Origin: UBA5072 sp041737175
Lineage (GTDB): Bacteria > Bacteroidota > Bacteroidia > Bacteroidales > UBA10428
Length of the DNA: 64,000 nt
Reading direction: 5' to 3'
Assembly (NCBI GenBank): GCA_041737175.1
Contig: JBGSSF010000023.1
Span: forward strand, 1 to 64,000
In this document: positions 1-7,615 of the stretch, in pieces
How positions within the stretch are numbered: the stretch's first letter is position 1
Layout: each line of letters opens with the position of its first letter
Notes under the pieces: generated by a model
Database searches by the model: none
Told to the model about the DNA's origin: nothing
Seen by the model: only the letters and a program-made list of their open reading frames with translations
Position numbers and translations under genes: made by a program

Positions 1-97
1 GTTCGAGTTCTTTAACTTTACTTTTTTTAAAATCTTCGCTGAAACGACGATTAAAGAGAACTCGCTGATTTTGATCTAAAATTCCTACTTTTGACAT
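1..97 (-). CDS. IS3-type transposase OrfA-like protein, N-terminal fragment (runs off left edge)
   Basis: An ATG at 97 opens a frame of 32 codons that stays open to the window edge. The visible peptide has an RRFSEDFKKSKVKELE stretch. This resembles the start of the helix-turn-helix domain in IS3-family OrfA proteins, which usually read R-x-F-S-E-x-F-K-x-x-K-V-x-x-x-E. OrfA binds the ends of the insertion sequence and is normally fused to the OrfB catalytic domain by frameshifting, but OrfB would lie outside the window. The 55 bases between this start and the octamer array at 152 could hold an insertion sequence end, but I cannot define one. The call rests on a short peptide, so a standalone HTH protein is possible. 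Confidence 0.5.
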   Translation of the reverse strand, partial: MSKVGILDQNQRVLFNRRFSEDFKKSKVKELE

Positions 98-151
98 AAT
101 GTTAACCGTTTTTTTGGTCAACATATTTCAGGCATCGACAGGTTGAAATCA

Positions 152-219
152 AAGACTGCACGACTGCATGACTGCAAGACTGCAAGACTGCAAGACTGCA
201 AAACTGCAAAACTGCACGA
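152..219 (-). repeat. 8-bp tandem repeat array (unit GCAGTCTT/GCAGTTTT on the minus strand)
   Basis: Eight consecutive octamers occupy 152-215, with a degenerate half unit to 219. On the minus strand they read GCAGTTTT twice, GCAGTCTT three times, GCAGTCAT, GCAGTCGT and GCAGTCTT, followed by TGATTTCAA. The array directly abuts the TAG stop codon (220-222) of the DUF3267 gene. The same unit and nearly the same right flank occur at 28059-28228 on the plus strand. Confidence 0.95.
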
Positions 220-807
220 CTACTCAATAATAAAACCAAGCTTCTCCGGGTGATCCCGTATCATCATATTCCTGTCGAATTTCAGCAATTTGAACCAGAC
301 CAGCAGATCACCAAAACCACCAATTGTTAAAAGCAGACCAAAGGTGTTGATCCAGTGCACACCGGTGGCAAGGGCGAAGGCCCAGGGTATAAATCCCAGG
401 ATGATCAGCGGGGCAATGCCTGCTCTCCGGTAATGTTTAACCCTGACAGAGTCCTTGCAATGGCAGTAAACGGCTCCTGTTCTCAGACTGGCACCAAACT
501 TTACAGCCCTGAAACCGTTGGGCGCATAACAGGCAAAAATCAACCCATGGATCAACTCATGCAAAACAACGCCACAGAGAACAGCTGCATATTTTACCCA
601 GGCGGGGACATTCATCTGCAAAAGCCGTGCCTTACCCTCCCATAGAAAATCGAACAGTTTTTCCCCTCCAATGAAGAACGGGATGATGATGGCGATCAGG
701 ATAACTGACAGCTTTTGCCCGTCAAAGGTTATTTCGCTGCCTGATAGCGGAAGTTCACTCCTACTCCAAGCCTTGCTCCTTTTCCGCCCTGTTTTCGCAG
801 CGATCAC
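220..807 (-). CDS. DUF3267 family putative zinc metalloprotease, membrane protein
   Basis: The protein has 195 residues with a hydrophobic segment near residues 30-50, a second one running into the motif HELIH (about residues 83-87), and two more toward the C-terminus. HExxH inside a membrane helix followed by a conserved Gly/Ala-rich stretch is typical of DUF3267, which is thought to contain intramembrane or membrane-bound zincin-like proteases. The substrate is unknown. The start shown is a GTG whose coding region overlaps the upstream gene by 47 bases. A start further downstream is possible, but it must precede the HELIH helix. The overlap and shared strand suggest co-transcription with the membrane protein at 761-1489. 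Its stop codon touches an octamer repeat array. Confidence 0.72.
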   Translation of the reverse strand: MIAAKTGRKRSKAWSRSELPLSGSEITFDGQKLSVILIAIIIPFFIGGEKLFDFLWEGKARLLQMNVPAWVKYAAVLCGVVLHELIHGLIFACYAPNGFRAVKFGASLRTGAVYCHCKDSVRVKHYRRAGIAPLIILGFIPWAFALATGVHWINTFGLLLTIGGFGDLLVWFKLLKFDRNMMIRDHPEKLGFIIE

Positions 808-1489
808 AAAGATCCGTTATATTCTTTAATTCTCTTGCCTGGGCAACTGTGCCTTCAAATATTTCATCGGTCCTGTCCGTGTTGATATAGGAGCAATCCT
901 GATACAGGTGATAGCTGTGGCCCGATTTTGTCCAATAAACAAGGTTCAAACCATTGTTAAGCGACTCGACTTGTTGTGTCTGCTCAAGGTACTGCTCCTG
1001 GGAGGGGGGATTGAAATCAATACCCGTTAATCCTGCTATTGCCAATGCTATAACAGCGATTGTACCGACAAGACCTTTCTGCTTACCACTCAGATCTTTG
1101 TTTGTGAAAATGAGGATAACGAGGGGCAAAAAGGCAATTATGCTTATGATCAGGCCCAACTGGTTCTGTATGAAAAATTTTACTCTGTCCTTTTCTGAGG
1201 CAGGATCAAGTCGGTTGGATTTTTTCCATAACAATGAGCCAATCACAGCAAATAGTAAAGCCGCAATAATCAGAAGAATGAGCCAGGTGGTATTGATGGG
1301 TACCTTTCTGAGCACTAAAATTGCCAAAACTTCAGCGCCAATTGCCACAATCCAGGAAATAACTGCAATTATGCGCAAGTTTCTGGCTTTTCCCTTGCTT
1401 TCTTCAGTCACTATAAAGGGTTTTGTATCCTTTACAGTTGATGAAGATGATGTTTCTCCACCTTCGACCCTGGTAATTTTTTTCGCCAT
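761..1489 (-). CDS. Membrane protein with C-terminal His/Cys putative metal-binding motif
   Basis: The protein has 242 residues. A polar N-terminus of about 35 residues is followed by four hydrophobic helices in two hairpins (about 38-85 and 108-155), then a soluble tail. The tail carries H-L-Y-Q-D-C and, about 30 residues later, C-D-R-C. This H-x4-C...C-x2-C arrangement could bind a zinc ion and recurs at the ends of assorted Bacteroidota and Firmicutes membrane proteins. I recognise no enzyme domain. The gene lies upstream of, and overlaps, the DUF3267 protease-like gene, so the two may work together. The function is unknown. Confidence 0.65.
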   Translation of the reverse strand: MAKKITRVEGGETSSSSTVKDTKPFIVTEESKGKARNLRIIAVISWIVAIGAEVLAILVLRKVPINTTWLILLIIAALLFAVIGSLLWKKSNRLDPASEKDRVKFFIQNQLGLIISIIAFLPLVILIFTNKDLSGKQKGLVGTIAVIALAIAGLTGIDFNPPSQEQYLEQTQQVESLNNGLNLVYWTKSGHSYHLYQDCSYINTDRTDEIFEGTVAQARELKNITDLCDRCENRAEKEQGLE

Positions 1490-1613
1490 TGTGTTTCCTC
1501 CTTGTTTAGATATTTACTTAGAATTTATACGATCACTTCGTGATTGGTTAACATGAACCTGCCTGTCTTGAAATGACATACGGTTGTTTAACAAATATAA
1601 CTAAATAAAATAT

Positions 1614-3149
1614 TCAGTGGTATTTCTGAAAGGATTTAAAAAAAGTACGTTCCAGTTTCATCCTTTGCTGATATGGGGCAGCAGGATTTGCCTCTCCCTC
1701 GAAGTTATCGATTGCCAGGTCATTCACATCAACACATTCCAAAGCATAAGTGAAAAATGAAGGCAGATCTACCCCCCATTGCAGCTTGAAATCATGGATG
1801 GTAAGTCCGTTTACCCATTGCGCGTAAACTCCGGGGATATCATGGGCAAAAAGCTGCAATCCGACAGGTGTGGCCGGCCTCAGATCGAAATTTCCGCCGT
1901 AGTTCAAAGTCTCTTTTCCCCTGACCACTTTCAGCAGTATATGATTCAAGCGAATATTTTCAAGCTTGCTTGGTTCCAGTCCAAATAAAATAATTCCCTG
2001 TTCTCCGGTGGCAATGATGTTATTGAACTGTACATTCTTTACACTTCCTGCCGGTTGGCCGGCAAACCTCGACACGGCTGAAATATGAACCGGTTCCCCG
2101 TGTCCCCACCATTGACCATTGTGCAGGCGGGTTTCGATGGTGATATCCGAAAACACCAGCTCCTCAATATCCGAGGCGTCATGGGCGAAAATGCCAATTC
2201 CCCGGTTCGAACCGTAGATCTGTATATTTGTAAAGGTGCACCGGCGTATTGGGTGCTGTCCGTAGCCTACCCGGATACCGGCTGAGCGGGATTGCAGATG
2301 ACAATTGGTAACCTGGATGTGCTCGGCATACTTGCTCTTGTTGCCAAAGTGATGCGCTGCCTGGTCAGCCAGACCATGCTGATAGCCCGGAGTTTCTTCG
2401 TCGTTGCAGAATCCGGTGACAATAATGGCATCATCTCCGGCGCTGATATTGCAGTCTGATATGCGTACATTTCTCGATGTTGTAAGGTGGATCCCGTCAC
2501 TGTTAGGAACCATCAGGTTGTTTACAATGCTCAGTCCTTCCACTTCCACATCTTCACAATAGGCCAGTCTGATAGCCCAGATTGGCGTGTCCTTCAGATG
2601 AAAGTCCTCCAGCTTTACCTTGGTGCAATGATAAAATGTGATGCACATACCCGGCATGCGCTTTCGTTTAACGGGTCCATCGGTGAAAAACACACCTTCC
2701 GGCATGTAATCCTGCTTCTGACGGGTAAGGCTTTTATCAAATTCTTCGTAAACATGGTTTTGTGTAGTATCATAGAACTCCGTTCCACGGGCGGCGATGG
2801 TCCCCGGACCAGTTACACTGACTTCTTCTGCATCCTCGCAGAAAATCATCCCGTGCCTCCTGAACGTGGTAAGATAGTCTTCCAGATCGAGACTGGCTTC
2901 CAATATGGCCCCCGGTTCAAGATAGAGATTCACCCGGCTTTTCAGGACAATGGTTCCGGTTATAAATTTTCCCGTGGGAACTGTGACGGTTCCTCCTCCT
3001 CCGGCATGACAGTCATCAACTGCTTTTTGGATGGCAGCAGTCGATTTCTGATTTTTCACGGCTCCGTAATCAAGAATATTGTACGACGATGCATCAACGG
3101 GTAACAGGACAATCAGGATGGTGGCTGATGCAAGAATAAGCTGTTTCAT
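1614..3149 (-). CDS. Glycoside hydrolase family 28 (polygalacturonase-like), secreted
   Basis: The protein has 511 residues and begins with a clear signal peptide (MKQLILASATILIVLLPVDA). A right-handed beta-helix with GH28 signatures follows: an N-S-D-G-I-H-L element (family NTDG), G-D-D-A-I (the paired catalytic aspartates), and S-A-G-I-R-V-G-Y-G near the usual G-H-G position. GH28 enzymes cleave galacturonan linkages in pectin, or related uronic-acid bonds, by inversion. The canonical histidine of G-H-G is not obvious, so the exact substrate may differ from homogalacturonan. The protein probably acts in the periplasm or on the surface. It ends just ahead of an AT-rich tail and lies 4 bases downstream of an unrelated small gene on the same strand. 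Confidence 0.88.
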   Translation of the reverse strand: MKQLILASATILIVLLPVDASSYNILDYGAVKNQKSTAAIQKAVDDCHAGGGGTVTVPTGKFITGTIVLKSRVNLYLEPGAILEASLDLEDYLTTFRRHGMIFCEDAEEVSVTGPGTIAARGTEFYDTTQNHVYEEFDKSLTRQKQDYMPEGVFFTDGPVKRKRMPGMCITFYHCTKVKLEDFHLKDTPIWAIRLAYCEDVEVEGLSIVNNLMVPNSDGIHLTTSRNVRISDCNISAGDDAIIVTGFCNDEETPGYQHGLADQAAHHFGNKSKYAEHIQVTNCHLQSRSAGIRVGYGQHPIRRCTFTNIQIYGSNRGIGIFAHDASDIEELVFSDITIETRLHNGQWWGHGEPVHISAVSRFAGQPAGSVKNVQFNNIIATGEQGIILFGLEPSKLENIRLNHILLKVVRGKETLNYGGNFDLRPATPVGLQLFAHDIPGVYAQWVNGLTIHDFKLQWGVDLPSFFTYALECVDVNDLAIDNFEGEANPAAPYQQRMKLERTFFKSFQKYH

Positions 3150-3153
3150 GGCT

Positions 3154-3642
3154 TCAACCTTCTACCTGTGACAGAATGGCAACATAGTTTTTCCCGTACT
3201 TTTTGGCGCATTTCGGGCAGGTGGTGTACCACATGAACCACTTTTTAATGTCAAATCCTTTTGATTTGGCAGCATCTTCGAAATCTTTGCACCATTTTCC
3301 GGTGTCCTTAAACGGCCCTTCATATACCCTGCTGTAAAACTTTCCGCTCAGGGTGGTGTTTTCAGCCACGGCAATTTCCTTGTCAACAGCGCAATAGATA
3401 TCCATGTTCCATTTGGACGTGTGATCCGACAAGCAGAGCTTGTCCGGTATCTCGGCCCCGGCCTTTCTGATTTTTCCATCAATCCTTCTCATAACTGTAC
3501 CGAAGTTAACGGGCATGTAAAACAGGGTAAATACCTTGTCCTTGATAAAATGTTTCTTATCCCATTCCAGGATTTTGTCATTCCAGGGAACCGGATCAAA
3601 CTCAAGGCAACAGATTGAATTGGGTTGGGATTGAGTTGTCAT
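3154..3642 (-). CDS. Conserved hypothetical protein with C-terminal CxxC
   Basis: The protein has 162 residues from the ATG at 3642, which is preceded five bases upstream by an unusually strong AGGAGG. A longer frame exists upstream but would overlap the DUF3795 gene and lacks such a ribosome site. Aromatic and basic patches occur throughout, and the C-terminus carries W-Y-T-T-C-P-K-C-A-K-K-Y-G-K-N-Y. The motif T-T-C-P-K-C could bind a metal or be redox active. The overall pattern resembles GyrI-like small-molecule-binding proteins, but I cannot assign the family with confidence. It follows the DUF3795 gene closely on the same strand, so the two cysteine-containing proteins probably share a transcript. 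Confidence 0.7.
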   Translation of the reverse strand: MTTQSQPNSICCLEFDPVPWNDKILEWDKKHFIKDKVFTLFYMPVNFGTVMRRIDGKIRKAGAEIPDKLCLSDHTSKWNMDIYCAVDKEIAVAENTTLSGKFYSRVYEGPFKDTGKWCKDFEDAAKSKGFDIKKWFMWYTTCPKCAKKYGKNYVAILSQVEG

Positions 3643-3647
3643 AATAA

Positions 3648-3653
3648 CCTCCT
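3648..3653 (-). promoter_or_regulatory. Strong Shine-Dalgarno site (AGGAGG)
   Basis: AGGAGG on the minus strand, five bases before the ATG at 3642. Strong sites are uncommon in this window, so it fixes the start of the small gene downstream instead of the longer alternative frame. Confidence 0.75.
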
Positions 3654-3668
3654 GCTTTATCGGTTGTC

Positions 3669-4007
3669 TTAATTTAATCTTTTCAGATTGGCCACTGCAT
3701 CCGGTGCGTTCTTGTGGACAAAGGCAACGATCTGGCAGGTCCCCATATCGGGACAATCACCGCAAGTCTCATATCCCTTATTGTTCACGCATACCCTGAT
3801 TTCACAGGTATTGCAATGCGCAAACTTAACACCTTCCACCCGGCAGCCGGTGCAATTGATCGACTGGTAAGGAATTTCAGGAGCATTGAACATTTTCTGC
3901 CAGGCCTCGGCAGTTGCCTTTCTCAGCTCATCGCTGTTTTTTACAGTTGCAATCCGCGCATCGCAGGTTTCGCAATTTAAGCCACAACAGGCTATTAGTT
4001 TTTCCAT
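3669..4007 (-). CDS. DUF3795 family cysteine-rich protein
   Basis: The protein has 112 residues and many cysteines: C-C-G-L-N-C-E-T-C-D at the N-terminus, C-T-G-C in the middle, then C-N-T-C, R-V-C, C-G-D-C and a final G-T-C. This distribution matches DUF3795, a family of small proteins thought to bind iron-sulfur clusters or zinc, with no known activity. The conserved start (C-C-G-L-N-C-x-x-C) supports the annotated ATG. It is the first gene of a same-strand pair with the CxxC protein at 3154-3642. The cytoplasm is the likely location because there is no signal peptide. Confidence 0.85.
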   Translation of the reverse strand: MEKLIACCGLNCETCDARIATVKNSDELRKATAEAWQKMFNAPEIPYQSINCTGCRVEGVKFAHCNTCEIRVCVNNKGYETCGDCPDMGTCQIVAFVHKNAPDAVANLKRLN

Positions 4008-4214
4008 GATAAGGTTTTGTTTAAATGATTAAAATATAATCAAAAGTCAGGTTTATAATATAATCGTTTTGTATACCAAAACAAATTATTACAGAAAAAA
4101 ATCATTAAAAAATCATGAAATAGTTTTATGTTTCTCGCAGATTTCGGGGATTACGCAGAAAAATCCCGCAGATTTTATTATACTCCAACGGACTGCCAGG
4201 GCAGACACATGGGT

Positions 4215-4290
4215 CTACTCCCTACTCCCTACTCCTTACTCCTTACTCCTTACTCCTTACTCCTTACTCTCCCCATCTCCCCATCTCCCC
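4215..4290. repeat. 7-bp tandem array (CTACTCC/TTACTCC) followed by CCCCATCT repeats
   Basis: Eight heptamers at 4215-4270 (three CTACTCC, four TTACTCC, one TTACTCT) are followed by a short run of period 8 (CCCCATCT) to 4290. The stop codon of the gene at 4250-4729 lies inside the array, so the array encodes that protein's last residues. Confidence 0.95.
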
Positions 4291-4729
4291 TTCTCAGAAT
4301 TGTTATTCCCTTCTTCAACCCAAATCTCCTGCTGCTTTCATCTTCTTTCGGGTGTGTGCAGATGGTTACCAGTCCTGCCATATTCTTTTCAATCATATCG
4401 AGAAAAGTAGCCAGGGAAACGACTGTATTTTCCTTTAGACCCAGGTATTCCATCACCCTGTGATCGAGGTCATCATTATACTCCTGTTTTAATACCCTGT
4501 ATTCCAACTGGGGAAGGATGTCTTCGCATATTCCTTCTGCAGTGAGGTGAATGCAGGGTTTACACAGATCATCTGCGCCGATTAGTAAGCTGATCTCATG
4601 CTCTGTGCCCGCGAGAATGGCCTGGGTGATGGTGTGCTGTGCATGTCCGTATGGATGCGGAACCACAGGTCTTCCCTGCCCGATGTTCCGGATAATATCG
4701 ATAAGATGGTGTGGGCGAATATGCAGCAT
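4250..4729 (-). CDS. DUF1284-like protein with repeat-encoded C-terminus
   Basis: The protein has 159 residues and begins LHIRPHHLIDII. A D-D-L-C-K-P-C-I-H segment near residues 53-61 and a later single cysteine follow. The R-P-H-H start and the paired-cysteine segment resemble DUF1284, a small family suspected of metal or iron-sulfur binding, but the match is from memory and partial. The last dozen residues (G-D-G-E-M-G-R-V-R-S-K-E) are encoded by the low-complexity array at 4215-4290 and are unlikely to belong to the original domain. The true C-terminus was probably replaced when the array arose. It is a single-gene unit divergent from the porin at 4816. Confidence 0.6.
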   Translation of the reverse strand: MLHIRPHHLIDIIRNIGQGRPVVPHPYGHAQHTITQAILAGTEHEISLLIGADDLCKPCIHLTAEGICEDILPQLEYRVLKQEYNDDLDHRVMEYLGLKENTVVSLATFLDMIEKNMAGLVTICTHPKEDESSRRFGLKKGITILRRGDGEMGRVRSKE

Positions 4730-4815
4730 GTGCCGTAAAATATTCTTTTCCTATTTACTCGCAGGTTAAAATTAATCACTATTATTGATCTTGTATTGAG
4801 TGTCCTATAAGTTTT

Positions 4816-6207
4816 ATGAGAAACTCAGGAATTCTTATCCTTTTACTTTGTTTTCGGATAACTGAAGTGTCCGCACAGAATGCTCCAATTGGCCTAATAC
4901 GCCCCCTCGACAACAACCATGCACTTGCCACCGACAGTACCGACTGGAAATTCCACCGGGCAATCAAAGAGCTTTCGCTGGTTAAAAATGAGCCAGGTGT
5001 GCTATTATCATTCGGCGGAGAGATCCGGGAGCAGATACGCTATTACAACCATGTGAACTTTGGTGATGTCAGTACCGGGATCAGCGACAGGGATTTCTAT
5101 TTGCAGCAACGGTACATGTTGCATGCCGACCTGCAGATGAAAAGGTTTTTACGCATATTCATTCAATTGAACAGTTGTCATACTACCGGTAAAAACTCAC
5201 TTTCACCTCAGGTCGACAGGGACGATCTCGGCGTAATGCAGGCTTTTGCAGACCTGCGTTTCAATATCCCCTTCCCTGTGCAGCTAAGGCTGGGACGCCA
5301 GGAATTCCTCTTCGGACAGGATCGCATCCTGGGTTTGAGAGACGGGCCAACTGTCCGGCAGACTTTTGACGGTGCCCGCCTGACGGTTGAAACAAAAGAA
5401 ATTACAGGCGACGTATTCCTGGTCCAGCCGGTATCCTATGCCCCTGGGATTTTTGACAATTCACTGCGCAAGAAAGAATATGTGTTATCAAGTTACTGGT
5501 CGGCTCCGCTGTATAAAAGCAATATTCTGGATCTGTACTATTTTGATGTACAGTCCCGGAATTCAACCTATGCCAATGATACAGCACATGAAAACAGGCA
5601 TTCCCTGGGTATCCGTTTTAGCAATGGTTCCGGACCCTTTACCTATGATGCTGAATTTACCTGGCAGTTCGGCCACTTTGGTCATCAGGATATCAGAGCC
5701 TGGCATTTGACTGCTAATTTCGCTTACCGCTGGCAGGAATTTGCCGGCAGACCAAAACTTTCGGTCAGGGAGGCTGTTTATAGCGGGGACAGGACGGAGG
5801 ATGATGAAATGATGAACACTTTCAGGCCGGTTTCGACGAAATCCCCCATCCATGATATTATATCCGTCGGCTCCGCCAACATTATACTGTTTTCCCCTGA
5901 AGCGGAGTTGGTTCTCTCCCGTAAGATTACCTTTGCCTTACGCTATTTATCCTTTTGGAGGTACTCCGTAAACGATGGTATTTACACTAACGATATCCGG
6001 AAGATGACCCGGGAAACAGATGAACCAGGAAAAAAACTGGGAAAGTTCGTCAGCCAGGGTGCCGTGGCAGAATTAATGTATAACCCCAATAAGCATCTTT
6101 CAGTTTGGATTTATGCCGGTATCCTGTGGGCCAGGGAATATATCAGCAACACCGGGGCAGGTTTGGAAACCGAAGGTTTTTCTTTGCGTGCATCCTATAA
6201 ATTCTGA
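4816..6207 (+). CDS. Alginate-export family outer-membrane beta-barrel protein
   Basis: The protein has 463 residues with a signal peptide (cleavage likely after V-S-A-Q). The mature part begins with a D-N-N-H-A-L segment. It then alternates polar and aromatic residues in strands, including L-R-L-G-R-Q-E-F-L-F-G-Q-D-R-I-L-G and G-P-T-V-R-Q-T-F-D-G. These are hallmarks of the AlgE-like alginate-export barrel family, and the sequence ends with an aromatic (S-Y-K-F) as barrels do. Bacteroidota members are often anion-selective porins and not true alginate exporters, so the solute is unknown. A DUF1080 protein follows 37 bases downstream and is probably co-transcribed. Confidence 0.8.
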   Translation: MRNSGILILLLCFRITEVSAQNAPIGLIRPLDNNHALATDSTDWKFHRAIKELSLVKNEPGVLLSFGGEIREQIRYYNHVNFGDVSTGISDRDFYLQQRYMLHADLQMKRFLRIFIQLNSCHTTGKNSLSPQVDRDDLGVMQAFADLRFNIPFPVQLRLGRQEFLFGQDRILGLRDGPTVRQTFDGARLTVETKEITGDVFLVQPVSYAPGIFDNSLRKKEYVLSSYWSAPLYKSNILDLYYFDVQSRNSTYANDTAHENRHSLGIRFSNGSGPFTYDAEFTWQFGHFGHQDIRAWHLTANFAYRWQEFAGRPKLSVREAVYSGDRTEDDEMMNTFRPVSTKSPIHDIISVGSANIILFSPEAELVLSRKITFALRYLSFWRYSVNDGIYTNDIRKMTRETDEPGKKLGKFVSQGAVAELMYNPNKHLSVWIYAGILWAREYISNTGAGLETEGFSLRASYKF

Positions 6208-6244
6208 TAAAAGCATAACTTTGATGAAGTTTAATTCAATACCC

Positions 6245-6910
6245 ATGAAATACATTGTAACGCTTTCCTTGTTATTTACTTTTATAAGCGGTTCATTGAT
6301 GGCTCAGGTTTTAAGCTCATCCGTGGGTCAAAGGAGGGAATGTGCGCCTGATGCTTATATCAGGCTGTTTAACGGAAAGGACCTCAACAACTGGGTATTT
6401 TTTCTGAAGGATCCATCCGTTGATCCTGCAACGGTTTTCACAGTTAAGGATGCCGCCATTCATATCACCGGAAGTCCTTTTGGGTATATGCGAACCCGTG
6501 AACAGTACGACAATTATAAAATGCACCTGGAATGGCGTTGGCCTGCAGAAGCCACCAACAGCGGCGTATTCATTCATGCCCAGGTTCCCGACACCATTTG
6601 GCCGGCCTGTTTTGAATGTCAGCTGAAAGCCGGCAGTGCCGGTGATTTCATCTGCATGGCTGGCACCGATATGAATGAGCGAACCGACAAAACTAAGATC
6701 GTGGTGACTAAAAAAGAAACCTCAAATGAGGTGATGGTGGGTGACTGGAACACCATGGAAGTGATCTGTAAAGACAACATCATTGAGGTATACATTAACG
6801 GCACCTTGCAGAATAAGGCCACCGGAACTTCCCTGTCAAAGGGGAGTATCTGCCTGCAGAGCGAGGGGAAGGATATCGAATTCAGGAATATTTATCTGAT
6901 AAAGATTTAA
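6245..6910 (+). CDS. DUF1080 (3-keto-disaccharide hydrolase-like) secreted protein
   Basis: About 221 residues from the ATG at 6245; an in-frame ATG at 6224 is also possible. A signal peptide ends near S-L-M-A-Q. The mature protein has the DUF1080 pattern: L-F-N-G-K-D-L-N-N-W, a jelly-roll lectin-like fold, S-G-V-F-I-H-A-Q, E-C-Q-L and W-N-T-M-E-V. The C-terminal strand reads I-E-F-R-N-I-Y-L. DUF1080 proteins include 3-keto-glycoside hydrolases, and many are uncharacterised glycan-binding or lyase-like proteins. Location is probably periplasm or surface. It sits directly behind a porin, which suggests a small carbohydrate-handling unit. A 28-bp palindrome follows its stop codon. Confidence 0.82.
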   Translation: MKYIVTLSLLFTFISGSLMAQVLSSSVGQRRECAPDAYIRLFNGKDLNNWVFFLKDPSVDPATVFTVKDAAIHITGSPFGYMRTREQYDNYKMHLEWRWPAEATNSGVFIHAQVPDTIWPACFECQLKAGSAGDFICMAGTDMNERTDKTKIVVTKKETSNEVMVGDWNTMEVICKDNIIEVYINGTLQNKATGTSLSKGSICLQSEGKDIEFRNIYLIKI

Positions 6911-6922
6911 TTGGGAAACACC

Positions 6923-6950
6923 GTAGAGCCGCAAAATTTTGCGGCTCTAC
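6923..6950. repeat. 28-bp perfect palindrome (REP-like), arm GTAGAGCCGCAAAA
   Basis: Perfect 14+14 inverted repeat between two convergent genes. It contains the TAG stop codon (6947-6949) of rsmI on the minus strand. Related palindromes with changed but still paired bases occur at 25233, 34312 and 58112. No T-run follows, so it is not a standard intrinsic terminator. Confidence 0.9.
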
Positions 6951-7615
6951 AATGCAGCAATCACGACCACAATCTCCCCCCGCGGTGCATGCTTTGCAAA
7001 ATGCTCCACCAATTCCGTAAACGTTCCCCTGAGGGTTTCTTCATGAAGTTTTGACAATTCCCGTGAAACAGCGCATCGCCTTTCATCTCCCATCGCCTGT
7101 TGCAGTTCCTGCAGAGTTCTCAGGATCCGGTGCGGTGATTCGTAAAGGATGATGGTGCGGGATTCCATTGCCAGCTCTGACAATCTCGTTTTCCGCCCCT
7201 TTTTGTGCGGCAGGAAGCCTTCGAAACAAAACTTATCACTGGGGAAGCCCGAACTCACCAGGGCCGGAATGAGAGCAGTGGGACCCGGCAGACATTCAAC
7301 CGGAATGTTGCGCTCAATGCACGCACGAACCAGCATAAAGCCGGGATCAGAGATGGATGGCGTCCCCGCGTCGCTCACCAGGGCCGTGGTTTCACCTGCA
7401 GCAATGCGGTTGACCATTTCTTCCGTTTTCTGATGTTCGTTGAATATGTGATAAGACTGCAATCTTGTGCTTATTCCGTAATGCGAGAACAGCTTGCGGG
7501 TGGTGCGGGTATCTTCGGCAAGAACAAGTTCCGCTTCCTTCAGTATACGTATGGCTTTCAGCGTAATATCCTCGAGATTCCCGATGGGTGTTGGTACAAT
7601 GTAAAGCTTACTCAT
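6947..7615 (-). CDS. rsmI: 16S rRNA (cytidine(1402)-2'-O)-methyltransferase RsmI
   Basis: The protein has 222 residues and begins MSKLYIVPTPIGNLEDITL, the RsmI signature. A-E-D-T-R-T-T-R-K-L, S-D-A-G-T-P-S-I-S-D-P-G and C-L-P-G-P-T-A follow, all parts of the SAM-binding tetrapyrrole-methylase fold. RsmI methylates the ribose of C1402 in the 30S decoding centre. The length fits Bacteroidota members, which lack the C-terminal extension of the 286-residue E. coli protein. Its start overlaps the end of the upstream gene (7608-8285) by 8 bases, so they are probably co-transcribed. The stop codon lies within a REP-like palindrome, which may have trimmed a few residues. Confidence 0.95.
   Translation of the reverse strand: MSKLYIVPTPIGNLEDITLKAIRILKEAELVLAEDTRTTRKLFSHYGISTRLQSYHIFNEHQKTEEMVNRIAAGETTALVSDAGTPSISDPGFMLVRACIERNIPVECLPGPTALIPALVSSGFPSDKFCFEGFLPHKKGRKTRLSELAMESRTIILYESPHRILRTLQELQQAMGDERRCAVSRELSKLHEETLRGTFTELVEHFAKHAPRGEIVVVIAAL

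Noticed and set aside
2487..3104. 205-codon frame opposite the GH28 gene
   Set aside because: No recognisable domain or signal; the minus-strand GH28 reading explains the sequence.
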